Of a stretch of DNA of 64,000 bases, positions 35,744 to 44,257 are shown piece after piece (position 1 is the stretch's first letter; every line of letters starts with the position of its first letter). The stretch is from NCBI RefSeq assembly GCF_014649995.1, contig NZ_BMUC01000005.1, positions 150,606 to 214,605 of the forward strand, in the 5' to 3' direction. The stretch is from Streptomyces griseoflavus. GTDB taxonomy: Bacteria; Actinomycetota; Actinomycetes; Streptomycetales; Streptomycetaceae. The translations under genes were made by a program, and so were the position numbers. Below the pieces are notes generated by a model. That model saw only the letters and a program-made list of their open reading frames with translations. It was not told the origin of the DNA and searched no databases.

Positions 35744-36468
35744 AGAACCCCCCAGGTCCCCAGTGGTTCGACGTGTTCGCCTAGCACTGTTCCTCCCACC
35801 CCCGGGAGGCCCCCGCCCCCCGTGCCGCGCTGTTCTCCCCCGCGTGAGGCCCCCGCCTCCGCGCATGACGTGCCGGCTGATGCGGAACCGTGTGACAACC
35901 CCCCCGGCGGCGGCGACTCGCCCGTACCGCCGAACTTTCCCCCTGCGTATGAACCCTTCGGGACCCCGGCTGCTCCCCGCACCCGAAGCCCCTGCCGGGC
36001 TCAGGAATTGATCACCCCCACGTCGGGCGTCGGGGATGTGACCACGTGCTTTCCACAACGCCGGACCCATAGATCATTTTGGTCGCCTCGTGCCCGAACA
36101 TCTGAAGCACGGTCAATCTAGACCATGAGGGGCCGATATGAAGAGGGGTTGTGTGCAATTTGTGTTCAAGGGCTGAGAGTTGATGCTGCGATCGGCGTCC
36201 GGCCTGTTGAAGGGAGGGCTTGGGCCTGCCGGGCGGGCACCGGTGAGGTCCGGGTGGGCACCCGTGGGGTCCGGCCGGCCGGCCCGGTCGTCCGCCGGGG
36301 GCGGGCCGAGGAGGCCGCCACGTCGCGTGGCCCCCGCTGCCCGGCCGGCCCCCTCCGGCCACCGCACGGCGACGGCGCCTCCCGGGTTGAGAGCCCGCGA
36401 GGAGGGCACTCGGCCGCACGGGGCGGACACCCATGGCCCCCGGGCCGTGGCGGAGAGGAGGAACGCCC
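35744..36468. promoter_or_regulatory. Promoter/leader region of the exopolysaccharide operon
   Basis: About 725 bases between the leftward exopolysaccharide operon and the rightward SRPBCC gene. The stretch 36055-36180 is clearly richer in A/T than anything around it and is the likely promoter zone. On the minus strand TTGACC (36111-36116) is a -35-like box, but no good -10 at 17 bases was found. GGTC-N6-GACC lies at 36111-36124. The long leader (up to about 350 bases) holds no supported gene and could contain regulatory structure. Confidence 0.45.
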
Positions 36469-36981
36469 ATGAGCGTCATCGAAGGCGCCGCCGACGTCGA
36501 CGTCCCGGTCAGCATGGCCTACAACCAGTGGACCCAGTTCGAGTGCTTCCCCGTGTTCATGCGCGGTGTGCGCCGGGTGGACCGGTCGCGCTCCTCCATG
36601 ACGCACTGGGTGACCAGGTTCGGTGGCGTGACCCGCGAGTTCGACGCGGAGATCACCGAGCAGCGCCCCGACGAGCGCATCGTGTGGCGCTCCGTGGGTG
36701 CACCCCGCCTGATCGGTGAGGTGACCTTCCGGGCGCTGGGGGAGAGCCGCTGCCGCGTCGCCTTCCGGGTCGAGTTCACCCCGAGGGGCGCGGCCGAGCG
36801 GGTGGGGGACGCCCTGGGGCTGGTCCGCAGGCAGGTCCGGGAGGACTTCGCGCGCTTCAAGGAGTACATCGAGGGCCAGGGCCGGGAGAGCGGGCAGTGG
36901 CGCGGAACGATCAGTGGCGGACGCGTCGAACCGGACTCCGACCGGATGCCGCGCCAGGTGCCGAACTGGCCGGTCGGCTGA
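36469..36981 (+). CDS. SRPBCC-superfamily (polyketide cyclase/dehydrase-like) protein
   Basis: A 170-residue START-like domain protein: MSVIEGAADVDVPVSMAYNQWTQFECFPVFM is the typical opening, followed by alternating strands and a long C-terminal helix (AAERVGDALGLVRRQVREDFARFKEYIE). Such proteins bind hydrophobic ligands in a deep cavity. In Streptomyces this subgroup is common outside polyketide clusters, and the function is unknown. The start is supported by GAGAGGAGG upstream of the ATG at 36469. The last 30 residues are polar and extended. Confidence 0.8.
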   Translation: MSVIEGAADVDVPVSMAYNQWTQFECFPVFMRGVRRVDRSRSSMTHWVTRFGGVTREFDAEITEQRPDERIVWRSVGAPRLIGEVTFRALGESRCRVAFRVEFTPRGAAERVGDALGLVRRQVREDFARFKEYIEGQGRESGQWRGTISGGRVEPDSDRMPRQVPNWPVG

Positions 36982-37091
36982 GAACTGCCGCGACGCCCCG
37001 CCTCGCGCGAGGTGATATGTCAGGAAAGGCCCTCGGTCATCCCCTTCCCGGCCGGCGGGAAGCGGAGCGGGCGAGGGGAACGGAGCGGAAG

Positions 37092-39428
37092 GTGGACGCG
37101 GTGCGAGAGTCATCGAACGGTGATCCGGGCGGCGAGCAGGCGAAGATCACTCCGCCGAAGACGTGGGCGGCGGGTGTCCCGGCGGTGGCCCACGCGGTGC
37201 GGTACTCCCTCGCCGAGACGTCACCCCGCCGGACGGCACTGAACCTGCTCGACATCAACCAGACCGAGGGCTTCGACTGCCCGGGCTGTGCCTGGCCGGA
37301 CCCCGCGCCGGGCCAACGGCACACGAACGAGTACTGCGAGAACGGCGCCAAACACGCCAACGACGACGCCACCACGCGACGCGTCACCCCCGACTTCTTC
37401 CGGCGGTATTCGGTCTCCGAACTGGCACGCGGCTCGGACCGGTGGCTGAACCAGCAGGGGCGGCTCACCCAGCCCATGGTGAAGCGGCCGGGCGCCGACC
37501 ACTACGAGCCGATCAGCTGGCACGACGCCCTGGGCCTGATCGCCGACGAACTGCGGGCCATGGACTCACCCGACGAGGCGGTCTTCTACACCTCGGGCCG
37601 GGCCGGCAACGAGCCCGCCTTCGTCCTCCAGCTCTTCGCCCGCGCCCTGGGGACCAACAACCTGCCCGACTGCTCCAACCTGTGCCACGAGTCGAGCGGC
37701 GCCGCCCTGTACGAGACGCTGGGCACCGGCAAGGGCAACGTGAGCCTGCTGGACATCCACCACGCCGACCTCGTGATCACCCTGGGGCAGAACCCGGGCA
37801 GCAACCACCCCCGCATGCTCTCCGCGCTGGAGGAGACCAAACGCGGGGGCGGGCAGATCGTGGCCGTCAACCCGCTGCCGGAGGCGGGCCTGATCCGCTT
37901 CAAGAACCCGCAGAAGCCCCGCGGGGTCGTCGGCCGGGGCACCAACATCGCCGACCAGTTCCTGCAGATCCGGCTCGGCGGGGACCTCGCCCTCTTCCAG
38001 GCCCTGAACCTGCTCCTGCTGGAGGCCGAGGACGCCGCGCCGGGCACGGTGCTGGACCGGGACTTCATCGACCGGTGCACCAGCGGGTTCGAGGAGTTCG
38101 CCCGCCACATCCGCTCCACCGTCTCCTGGCCGGACGTCCTGGCGGCCACCGGCCTGACCCGCGACCAGATCGAGGAACTGCGGGACCGGGTCCTGGCCAG
38201 CGAGCGGATCATCGTCTGCTGGGCGATGGGGCTCACCCAGCACAAGCACGCCGTGCCCACCATCCGCGAGCTGGTGAACTTCCAGCTGCTGCGGGGCAAC
38301 ATCGGCAGGCCCGGAGCCGGCGTCTGCCCGGTGCGCGGACACAGCAACGTCCAGGGGGACCGGACCATGGGCATCTGGGAGCGGATGCCCCAGGGCTTCC
38401 TGGACGCCCTCGAACGCGAGTTCTCCTTCACGCCGCCCACCCGTCACGGCCTGGACGCGGTGAACTCCATCCGGGCCATGCGCGAAGGCCGCGTCAAGGT
38501 CTTCCTCGGCCTCGCGGGCAACTTCGTACGGGCCACCCCCGACAGCGACCTGACCGAGGAGGCCATGCGCCGCTGCCGCCTCACCGCGCACATCTCCACC
38601 AAGCTGAACCGCTCCCACACCGTCTGCGGCGACACCGCGCTGATCCTGCCCACCCTCGGCCGCAGCGAGCGGGACTGCCAACACGGTGAGGAGCAGTTCA
38701 TCACCGTCGAGGACTCCATGAGCCAGGTGCACGCCTCGTCCGGCCGTCTGGATCCGGCCTCCGGGCACCTGCTCAGCGAGGTCGCGATCCTCAGCAGGCT
38801 GGCCCGCCGGACCCTGGCCGACAAGGTGCCCGTGCCCTGGGAGGACTTCGAGGCGGACTACGGCACCGTCCGGGACCGCATCGCGCGGGTCGTCCCCGGC
38901 TTCGAGAACTTCAACAGCAGGGTGCGCAAGCCGGGCGGCTTCACCCTGCCGAACCCGGTGAACGAGGGCGTCTTCCCCACCCCCGGCGGCAAGGCGCTGT
39001 TCACCGTCAACCGCTTCGAGTCGTTGCGTGCTCCCCGCGGGCATCTCCTCCTGCAGACGCTGCGCTCCCACGACCAGTGGAACACGGTGCCCTACACCAC
39101 CAACGACCGCTACCGGGGCATCCACGGCTCGCGTCGCGTCGTGCTCGTCCACCCCGCCGACCTGCGCGCCCTGGGACTCGAGGACGGCTGCCGGGCGGAC
39201 GTGGTCAGTGTCTGGCCGGACGGCACCGAACGCCGTGCCGAGGACTTCCGGCTCGTCTCCTATCCCACGACGGCCGGGTGCGCGGCCGCCTACTACCCGG
39301 AGGCCAACGTCCTGGTGCCGCTGGACAGCGTGGCCGAGACCAGCAACACGCCGACGTACAAGGGCATCGTCGTACGTCTGGAGCCCCGCTCGGGCGACCG
39401 CGCGGCCGGGACCGCGGAGCGCCCCTGA
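37092..39428 (+). CDS. FdhF/YdeP-type molybdopterin oxidoreductase
   Basis: A 778-residue Mo-bis-MGD oxidoreductase of the FdhF/YdeP family. The N-terminus has a lone Cys pair, C63-x2-C66 (FDCPGCAWPDP), less than the four cysteines of formate dehydrogenases. Further landmarks are YTSGRAGNEPAF, SNLCHESSG, LGQNPGSNHPRM, MGLTQHKHAV, GHSNVQGDRTMGI and a C-terminal molydopterin-dinucleotide-binding domain (LLLQTLRSHDQWNTVPYT). YdeP has been linked to acid resistance in E. coli, but its substrate is unknown. A GTG at 37092 was taken because GGAG lies 8 bases upstream; GTG 37101 is equally in frame. Confidence 0.85.
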   Translation: MDAVRESSNGDPGGEQAKITPPKTWAAGVPAVAHAVRYSLAETSPRRTALNLLDINQTEGFDCPGCAWPDPAPGQRHTNEYCENGAKHANDDATTRRVTPDFFRRYSVSELARGSDRWLNQQGRLTQPMVKRPGADHYEPISWHDALGLIADELRAMDSPDEAVFYTSGRAGNEPAFVLQLFARALGTNNLPDCSNLCHESSGAALYETLGTGKGNVSLLDIHHADLVITLGQNPGSNHPRMLSALEETKRGGGQIVAVNPLPEAGLIRFKNPQKPRGVVGRGTNIADQFLQIRLGGDLALFQALNLLLLEAEDAAPGTVLDRDFIDRCTSGFEEFARHIRSTVSWPDVLAATGLTRDQIEELRDRVLASERIIVCWAMGLTQHKHAVPTIRELVNFQLLRGNIGRPGAGVCPVRGHSNVQGDRTMGIWERMPQGFLDALEREFSFTPPTRHGLDAVNSIRAMREGRVKVFLGLAGNFVRATPDSDLTEEAMRRCRLTAHISTKLNRSHTVCGDTALILPTLGRSERDCQHGEEQFITVEDSMSQVHASSGRLDPASGHLLSEVAILSRLARRTLADKVPVPWEDFEADYGTVRDRIARVVPGFENFNSRVRKPGGFTLPNPVNEGVFPTPGGKALFTVNRFESLRAPRGHLLLQTLRSHDQWNTVPYTTNDRYRGIHGSRRVVLVHPADLRALGLEDGCRADVVSVWPDGTERRAEDFRLVSYPTTAGCAAAYYPEANVLVPLDSVAETSNTPTYKGIVVRLEPRSGDRAAGTAERP

Positions 39429-39522
39429 CGGCACCGGCGAAGCGGGGCGGGCCGGCGGACCGTACCGCGCGGGAGACCGCCACCCCGGCCCTCGGCCGCG
39501 CCCGGCTCCTCCGGCCGGTTTC

Positions 39523-39547
39523 GGCCACCCGGTGGCGGGCGGTGGCC
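39523..39547. terminator. Possible hairpin terminator after the molybdoenzyme gene
   Basis: GGCCACC (39523-39529) pairs with GGTGGCC (39541-39547), about 95 bases past the stop codon. An alternative smaller hairpin uses the inner GCCAC/GTGGC. There is no T-run, as is usual in Streptomyces. Confidence 0.35.
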
Positions 39548-39655
39548 CGCTGATCGTTCTTCGCCGATGCGGCCCCGTCCAGGGCGAAGGCCCCGGACCG
39601 CGGGCGCCGTCCGCCCGGCCGGGACGGGGGAGGAACGCCTATGGCCGGATGCCGC

Positions 39656-39683
39656 CTATTGCTGGGCGGGTACATGCCAATAG
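39656..39683. promoter_or_regulatory. Inverted repeat upstream of the WDGTAW-repeat gene pair
   Basis: CTATTG (39656-39661) is the reverse complement of CAATAG (39678-39683), with a 16-base spacer, 30 bases before the GTG of the first secreted protein. It lies where the core promoter should be, so it may be an operator; no function is shown. Confidence 0.3.
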
Positions 39684-39713
39684 CGTGTGCGCTCTTCGCG
39701 TTCTGGGGGGCTC

Positions 39714-40769
39714 GTGAACAGACTTCGTGCGGTCGTCGTGTGCCTGGTGATCGCCTGCGTCGCGGCCATGGCGCCGGCCGCCGCGGCGAAACCTGACTGG
39801 TCGGTGCTTCCGGTGCCGGCGGCGGGGCAGCAGGTGTACGTGTCCGACCTCGCGGCCCGGGGGCCCGGGGAGGCGTGGGCGACCGGGAACGAGTACGTCG
39901 ACGGTCTCATGCGGCCCGTGCTGTACCGGTGGGACGGCACCGCGTGGAGCAGGGACACCTCCTTCCCCGGCGCCGGCGAGTTCGGCCACCTGGGCAAGGT
40001 GCAGTTCGTCGGTGACGAGGTGTGGATCCTCCACGGCCGGGACGGGACGGCGGAGATCCTCCGGTGGTCGGCGGACGCGTGGAGCACCGTCCCGCTGCCG
40101 CGGAGCCTGTGGACGTACCAGGACTTCGCCGCGGTGCCGGGCGCGGCCTGGGTGGTCGGTGAGGACGACACCGGGCTGAAGGTGCTGCACCACGACGGCG
40201 CCGGCTGGAGCGAGCAGTCCGTCCCGGACGGCGTGTACTACCTGACGGGGATCACCGCGCGCACGGCCACCGACGTGTGGGCCTGGGCGGACACCACCAC
40301 CGGGGCGGGCATCCTGCGCTGGGACGGCACGGCCTGGCGCGACGCCGGAGTGCCCCTGCCGCCGGACAGCAACGTCCACACGATCCTGCCCGAACCGTCC
40401 GGCCGGGTCACGATCGGCGGCAGCCGGTACACCGACGGCGTGGCCCGTACGTACCTGACGACCCGCACCGGCTCCACCTGGCGCACCACGTACCCGCCGC
40501 TGGGCGACGCCTCCACCGAGGCCCTGACGCGCGGCCCCGACGGAGCGCTGTGGCTGCCGGTGGTCAGCGACCTGGCGTTCCGGTCGAAGTACGCACGGGT
40601 GAACGGCGCCCGCACCACCTTCTCCTACGGTCCCGAGCGCCCGAACGCGATCGAGGTCAGGCCGCGGGCCCTGGCGGCCGCCGGGTCCGCGCTGCTGTCC
40701 TTCGGGACCGCCGAGATCTACGGCTCGAAACCGAACCTGATGAGCGAGCGGCTGGGAGGCCGGTCATGA
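39714..40769 (+). CDS. Secreted WDGTAW-repeat protein 1 (propeller-like)
   Basis: A 351-residue exported protein with a signal peptide (VVVCLVIACVAAMAPAAAAK). The mature part is built of repeats ending in a tryptophan-rich motif: YRWDGTAWSRD, LRWSADAWSTV, LHHDGAGWSEQ, LRWDGTAWRDA, linked by segments such as GPGEAWATG, ATDVWAWAD. The pattern suggests a beta-propeller of unknown ligand. GTG 39714 has GGGGGG seven bases ahead. It overlaps the related downstream gene by ATGA, so the two are co-produced and look like a tandem duplication. Confidence 0.7.
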   Translation: MNRLRAVVVCLVIACVAAMAPAAAAKPDWSVLPVPAAGQQVYVSDLAARGPGEAWATGNEYVDGLMRPVLYRWDGTAWSRDTSFPGAGEFGHLGKVQFVGDEVWILHGRDGTAEILRWSADAWSTVPLPRSLWTYQDFAAVPGAAWVVGEDDTGLKVLHHDGAGWSEQSVPDGVYYLTGITARTATDVWAWADTTTGAGILRWDGTAWRDAGVPLPPDSNVHTILPEPSGRVTIGGSRYTDGVARTYLTTRTGSTWRTTYPPLGDASTEALTRGPDGALWLPVVSDLAFRSKYARVNGARTTFSYGPERPNAIEVRPRALAAAGSALLSFGTAEIYGSKPNLMSERLGGRS

Positions 40770-41905
40770 CCCGCAGACTGCTCGTCGCGCTCCTCACCGC
40801 CGTCCTGGCCGTCACGGCCCTCATGACGCCGGCCACCGCCGGCACGGCTCCTGTGACGCCCGCCACCGCCGGCGCCGCGTCGTGGAGCCACGTCCCCGTC
40901 CCGCAGGAGGTGCGTCCGCAGGCCCGGCTCACCGGGGTCGTGGCCGTCGGACCCGGCCGGGCCTGGGCGGTGGGCGCCGACGCCGTCGGCCGCACCGCGC
41001 CGGGCTTCCCGCTGCTCCTGCGCTGGGACGGCACCGCGTGGCACCGGCAGGGCCTGCCCGGCAAGGCATGGCAGGGGGAACTGCTCTCCGTCGCCGCGAC
41101 CTCACCGGCCGAGGTGTGGGCGGTGGGCCGCGACACGACGGGCGCCGCCCGGCTGCTCCGCTTCGACGGAACCGCCTGGCGGGAGAGCCGGCCGCCGGGC
41201 GGTGTCGTGCTGACCCAGGCCGTCACCGGCGGCGGGGAGACCTGGCTGACCGGATCCCGGGACGGCGCGCAGGTGCTGCTGCGCCGGGCGGGCAACGGCT
41301 GGAGGGAGGTTCCCACGCCCGATCAGTCCGTGTACGGGCTGCACGTCCTGGGAGCCGACGACGTCTGGGCCGCGGGCGCCACCGCCTCCGGTGCGGCCGT
41401 GTCGCACTGGGACGGGCGGGAGTGGACACGGACGGTCGTGGACGGCTTCCCCCGCTCGGCCGTGGGCAGCGTGCTCGCGGTCTCACCGACGGAGGTGTGG
41501 GCGGGCGGCACGGCCGGGTTTGTCGGCGGCCCGGTGGGCAGGCCGATCCCGCCCCTGCTGGCCCGCTGGGACGGTGAACAGTGGACGAGGGTGAGCGTCC
41601 CCACCGACTTCGGCTCCGTCAGCGCGCTGGCACCCACCCCCTCCGGGGAACTGGGCTGGGTCGCGGTGGGCTCCTCGATGAAGTGGGGACCACCGGACAC
41701 GTATCCGCAGATGGTCCCCGGACCGGACTTCCTCGCCTGGGACGGGCAGTCCTTCACCGAGTACGGCGAACCGGCCGTGGCCGGTGAGGGCGGATCGCGC
41801 ACCCTGACGCTGGCACCGGTGCCCGGCACGGACACGGTGTGGTCGGCCGGCCGGGCCGACGGCCCCGAGGGCACCTTCGCCCCGCGCCTCCTGCGGTTCG
41901 GCTGA
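40766..41905 (+). CDS. Secreted WDGTAW-repeat protein 2 (paralogue of its neighbour)
   Basis: A 379-residue exported protein of the same build: signal peptide (LLVALLTAVLAVTALMTPATA) and repeats LRWDGTAWHRQ, LRFDGTAWRES, LRRAGNGWREV, SHWDGREWTRT, ARWDGEQWTRV, FLAWDGQSFTEY alternating with PAEVWAVG, ADDVWAAG, PTEVWAGG segments. A short direct repeat (TPATAG twice) follows the signal peptide. The number of repeats fits a six- or seven-bladed propeller. No catalytic motif is visible. It is translationally coupled to the preceding paralogue. Confidence 0.7.
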   Translation: MTRRLLVALLTAVLAVTALMTPATAGTAPVTPATAGAASWSHVPVPQEVRPQARLTGVVAVGPGRAWAVGADAVGRTAPGFPLLLRWDGTAWHRQGLPGKAWQGELLSVAATSPAEVWAVGRDTTGAARLLRFDGTAWRESRPPGGVVLTQAVTGGGETWLTGSRDGAQVLLRRAGNGWREVPTPDQSVYGLHVLGADDVWAAGATASGAAVSHWDGREWTRTVVDGFPRSAVGSVLAVSPTEVWAGGTAGFVGGPVGRPIPPLLARWDGEQWTRVSVPTDFGSVSALAPTPSGELGWVAVGSSMKWGPPDTYPQMVPGPDFLAWDGQSFTEYGEPAVAGEGGSRTLTLAPVPGTDTVWSAGRADGPEGTFAPRLLRFG

Positions 41906-41984
41906 GCGGCCGGCCGGCCCGCAGACCGGTACCGCCCAGCCGGTGCGGCGGCCCGTCAGCGGCGGGCGGAGCGCGCGACGGCGC

Positions 41985-42002
41985 TTGTCAGTGAAGTGAC
42001 AA
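41985..42002. promoter_or_regulatory. Perfect inverted repeat TTGTCA-N6-TGACAA
   Basis: TTGTCA (41985-41990) and TGACAA (41997-42002) are exact reverse complements with a 6-base spacer, 68 bases upstream of the degenerate ligase gene. The size and symmetry fit the operator of a dimeric regulator. The regulator is not identifiable here. Confidence 0.4.
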
Positions 42003-42069
42003 CGAGGTGGCGTGCCCTGTGCGTACGGACACAAGTGGTCACAGGACGCGATGCGTCACCATCCGACAC

Positions 42070-43578
42070 ATGACGGATCTGTTCGAGCGACGACCCGCCG
42101 ACGAGCCCGGTCTGCGTTTCTACGCGACCGGCGTGCCCTGGCACCTGCCCGTGCCCCGCGGCACGCTGCCCGACCTGCTCGACGCCGCCGCCCGACGGTA
42201 CGGGAGCCGCACGGCCCTCGCCACCGACGCGACCCGGACCGGCTTCCGCGCCCTGTCGCGGACCGCCGCGCGGATCGCCCCGGCGCTCTCCCGGCTGGGA
42301 CTGCGGCGCGGAGACCACCTCGCGGTGCTGCTGCCCGACTGCCCGGAGGCGGTGGTGCTGTGCCACGCCGCGTGGCGGCTCGGCGCGGTGGTGGTGCCGG
42401 GCGGCCTCACCCACCGCCGGCGGGCGCTGTCGCACGCCGTGATCGCCGCCGTACCGGAGGACCGGCTGCCGGAGATCGCCGCGAGCGGGGACCGCGCGTT
42501 CCTGCGCGCCGTGGTGACCGTGCGGACGGCGCCGGAACGGCGGGGCGGCTCCTCCCGCACCGGACGGCACACCTCGTCGCCCGTCACGGACCCGGCGCCG
42601 GACGAGTGGACTCCCGGCCCGGCCAGGACCGTTGAGGGGCGCCGGCCGGGTCCCGGCTCGCGGACCGTCCCCGGACAGCGGAGCGGCCCGGGCTCCTCGT
42701 ACGCCACCGGCAGTGTGGACGCCCGCCCGCGGCGCCTGCCCGTGGACATCGTGGCCTACCGGGATCTGGAACGGCGGCCGGCCGGGCGCCCGGACGACCT
42801 CAGGGACTGGGACTGGTCGGGCGGGACGGAACCCGAGGACGTCGCCGTCGTCGTGCACCGGAGGGACGGCACGAGGGTCTCCCTGCGGCACCGCAACCTG
42901 GTGGCGGCGGCGCACCAGATCGTCGCCTGGCACACGGGCCCGGTGCCGCGTCGGCCGCGGCTGCTGTCCCTGGTCCCGCTGTCGGGCGCCCGGGGCATCG
43001 CGCTGGTCACGGCGGCGCTCCTCGCCGGGGCGCGCACCGTGATGGTGCCCGACGGCGACCCGTGCGGCGCGCTGCGGGCGGCACGCCGTCACACGCCCAC
43101 CGTCCTGTTCGCCCCACCGGCGGACCTGCGCCGTCTCCTGGAGCGTCCCCCTCACGAGCGGGAGGCCCTGGCCACCGTGCGGACCGTCGTCACGGCCCCG
43201 CTGGACGTCGCCACCGGCGAACTGATCCGGACCGCGCTCGGCGCCCATGTCGTCGAGACGTACGGTCCCGCGGCCGCGGCGGGCGTCGCGCTGGCCAACC
43301 CGCTGACCGCCGACGCCCGTCCCGGCACGGCGGGACTGGCGGTGCCGCGCGCCCGGGCGCGGATCGCCGTCGAGGGGTTCCCCGAGGTCGACGTGCTGCC
43401 GGGCCACGCCGGTGAACTCCTCCTGCGCGGCCCGCAGATCGGCGACCAGCACGGCCGCCCGTCCGGCGGCTGGCTGCGCACCGGCCGGCTCGCGGTGCGC
43501 GGCCCCGACGGGTTCGTCACCCTGCTCGGCTCCGGCGACGGCGGTGACGGCGCGGACGGCACAGCGCCACGACACTGA
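42070..43578 (+). CDS. Degenerate AMP-binding (acyl-CoA synthetase-like) protein
   Basis: A 502-residue protein with the fold of the adenylate-forming superfamily (LPDLLDAAARRYGSRTALATD, LSRLGLRRGDHLAVLLPDCPEAVV) but without its chemistry. Where YTSGTTGxPKG should stand (about residues 259-275) it reads VVVHRRDGTRVSLRHRN; YGxTE is replaced by YGPAAAAG (about 398); the TGD motif by RTGRLAVRG (about 470); and the C-terminal lid with the catalytic Lys is missing. Residues about 155-225 form an Arg/Ser/Gly/Pro-rich insertion. It is probably a pseudoenzyme or a decaying gene, though the frame is open throughout. The start has no clear ribosome-binding site. Confidence 0.65.
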   Translation: MTDLFERRPADEPGLRFYATGVPWHLPVPRGTLPDLLDAAARRYGSRTALATDATRTGFRALSRTAARIAPALSRLGLRRGDHLAVLLPDCPEAVVLCHAAWRLGAVVVPGGLTHRRRALSHAVIAAVPEDRLPEIAASGDRAFLRAVVTVRTAPERRGGSSRTGRHTSSPVTDPAPDEWTPGPARTVEGRRPGPGSRTVPGQRSGPGSSYATGSVDARPRRLPVDIVAYRDLERRPAGRPDDLRDWDWSGGTEPEDVAVVVHRRDGTRVSLRHRNLVAAAHQIVAWHTGPVPRRPRLLSLVPLSGARGIALVTAALLAGARTVMVPDGDPCGALRAARRHTPTVLFAPPADLRRLLERPPHEREALATVRTVVTAPLDVATGELIRTALGAHVVETYGPAAAAGVALANPLTADARPGTAGLAVPRARARIAVEGFPEVDVLPGHAGELLLRGPQIGDQHGRPSGGWLRTGRLAVRGPDGFVTLLGSGDGGDGADGTAPRH

Positions 43579-43707
43579 CGACGGCTCCCAGCAGGACACT
43601 GCCGACGGCCGATTCACGAAGGGGTAACGTTTGGCCCGAAGTCTCCCGGTCTGTCGTCGGCGTGCCTAGGGTGCTGTCCCATTGAGGAATCACCATCCGG
43701 GGGGATC

Positions 43708-44154
43708 GTGTCCGACGCGTCCAAGTCCAAGCCCGCGCTCAAGCGTTGCGCCGTCTGCCGCAACTCGGTGGCCAGGAAGAAGCTCGTCCTCACCGCGGGC
43801 GGACAGCCGGTTCACCGTGCCTGTCGAACGTCCGCGGACCGCTTGCCGGGGCGCTCGGCGACACCGTCCGGTATCACCAGGGCGCCGAAGGACATCAGCC
43901 GCGACGAGATGTTGCGGAGGATCGCAGCGTTGCGGAAGGGCGACGCGAAAGCGCAACCGAAGCCCGGTGCCGTGACGAAGCCGGGCGCCCCGAAGAAGCG
44001 GGGCACGGCGAAGGTTCCGCCCGCCCGCCGCCCCAAGCCGCCGGTGACGTCGCACCGTGGCACGCAGGCGTCCCGCCCGCCGCAGCCGTACTACGGCGTC
44101 GAGATGAAGTTCATCGACGGCCGGTGGGTGCAGATGCACCCCGACTCCGAATAG
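43708..44154 (+). CDS. Small basic protein with a predicted zinc finger
   Basis: A 148-residue basic protein. The N-terminus has a C-x2-C and H-x2-C arrangement (CAVCRNSV then VHRAC) that fits a single treble-clef or zinc-ribbon site. A long Lys/Pro/Ala/Arg-rich disordered middle follows, and the end is aromatic (PYYGVEMKFIDGRWVQMHPDSE). I do not recognise the family. A nucleic-acid-binding role is possible given the charge. GTG 43708 has GGGGGG a few bases upstream. Confidence 0.6.
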   Translation: MSDASKSKPALKRCAVCRNSVARKKLVLTAGGQPVHRACRTSADRLPGRSATPSGITRAPKDISRDEMLRRIAALRKGDAKAQPKPGAVTKPGAPKKRGTAKVPPARRPKPPVTSHRGTQASRPPQPYYGVEMKFIDGRWVQMHPDSE

Positions 44155-44190
44155 CGCACGCCGGACACGCCCAAGAAGCGGTTCGTCCCC

Positions 44191-44208
44191 TGCCCCGAGG
44201 CCGGGGCA
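44191..44208. terminator. Hairpin between convergent genes
   Basis: TGCCCCG and CGGGGCA form a 7-bp perfect stem with a 4-base loop, between the zinc-finger gene and the convergent lipoprotein gene, so it could stop transcription both ways. Confidence 0.55.
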
Positions 44209-44257
44209 TGAGGGTCGCACGGGTGCGGGCCCCGTCTCCGCCGCCCCGGCGGACCGG

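Noticed and set aside
36111-36124. GGTC-N6-GACC as an operator
   Set aside because: Only 4-bp arms; such a match is expected by chance, so it is mentioned only as part of the promoter region.
36125-36472. 115-codon frame in the exopolysaccharide promoter region
   Set aside because: No ribosome-binding site, Arg/Gly-rich composition and overlap with the promoter zone.
36166-37113. Minus-strand frame opposite the SRPBCC gene
   Set aside because: Shadow of a clear START-domain gene; no motif of its own.
42070-43578. Reading the degenerate ligase as an NRPS adenylation domain
   Set aside because: No carrier or condensation domain follows, and the core adenylation motifs are missing.
41956-43617. 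553-codon antisense frame opposite the degenerate ligase
   Set aside because: Considered because the sense protein is degenerate. The sense frame still shows superfamily segments and sensible codon use; the antisense frame is low-complexity.
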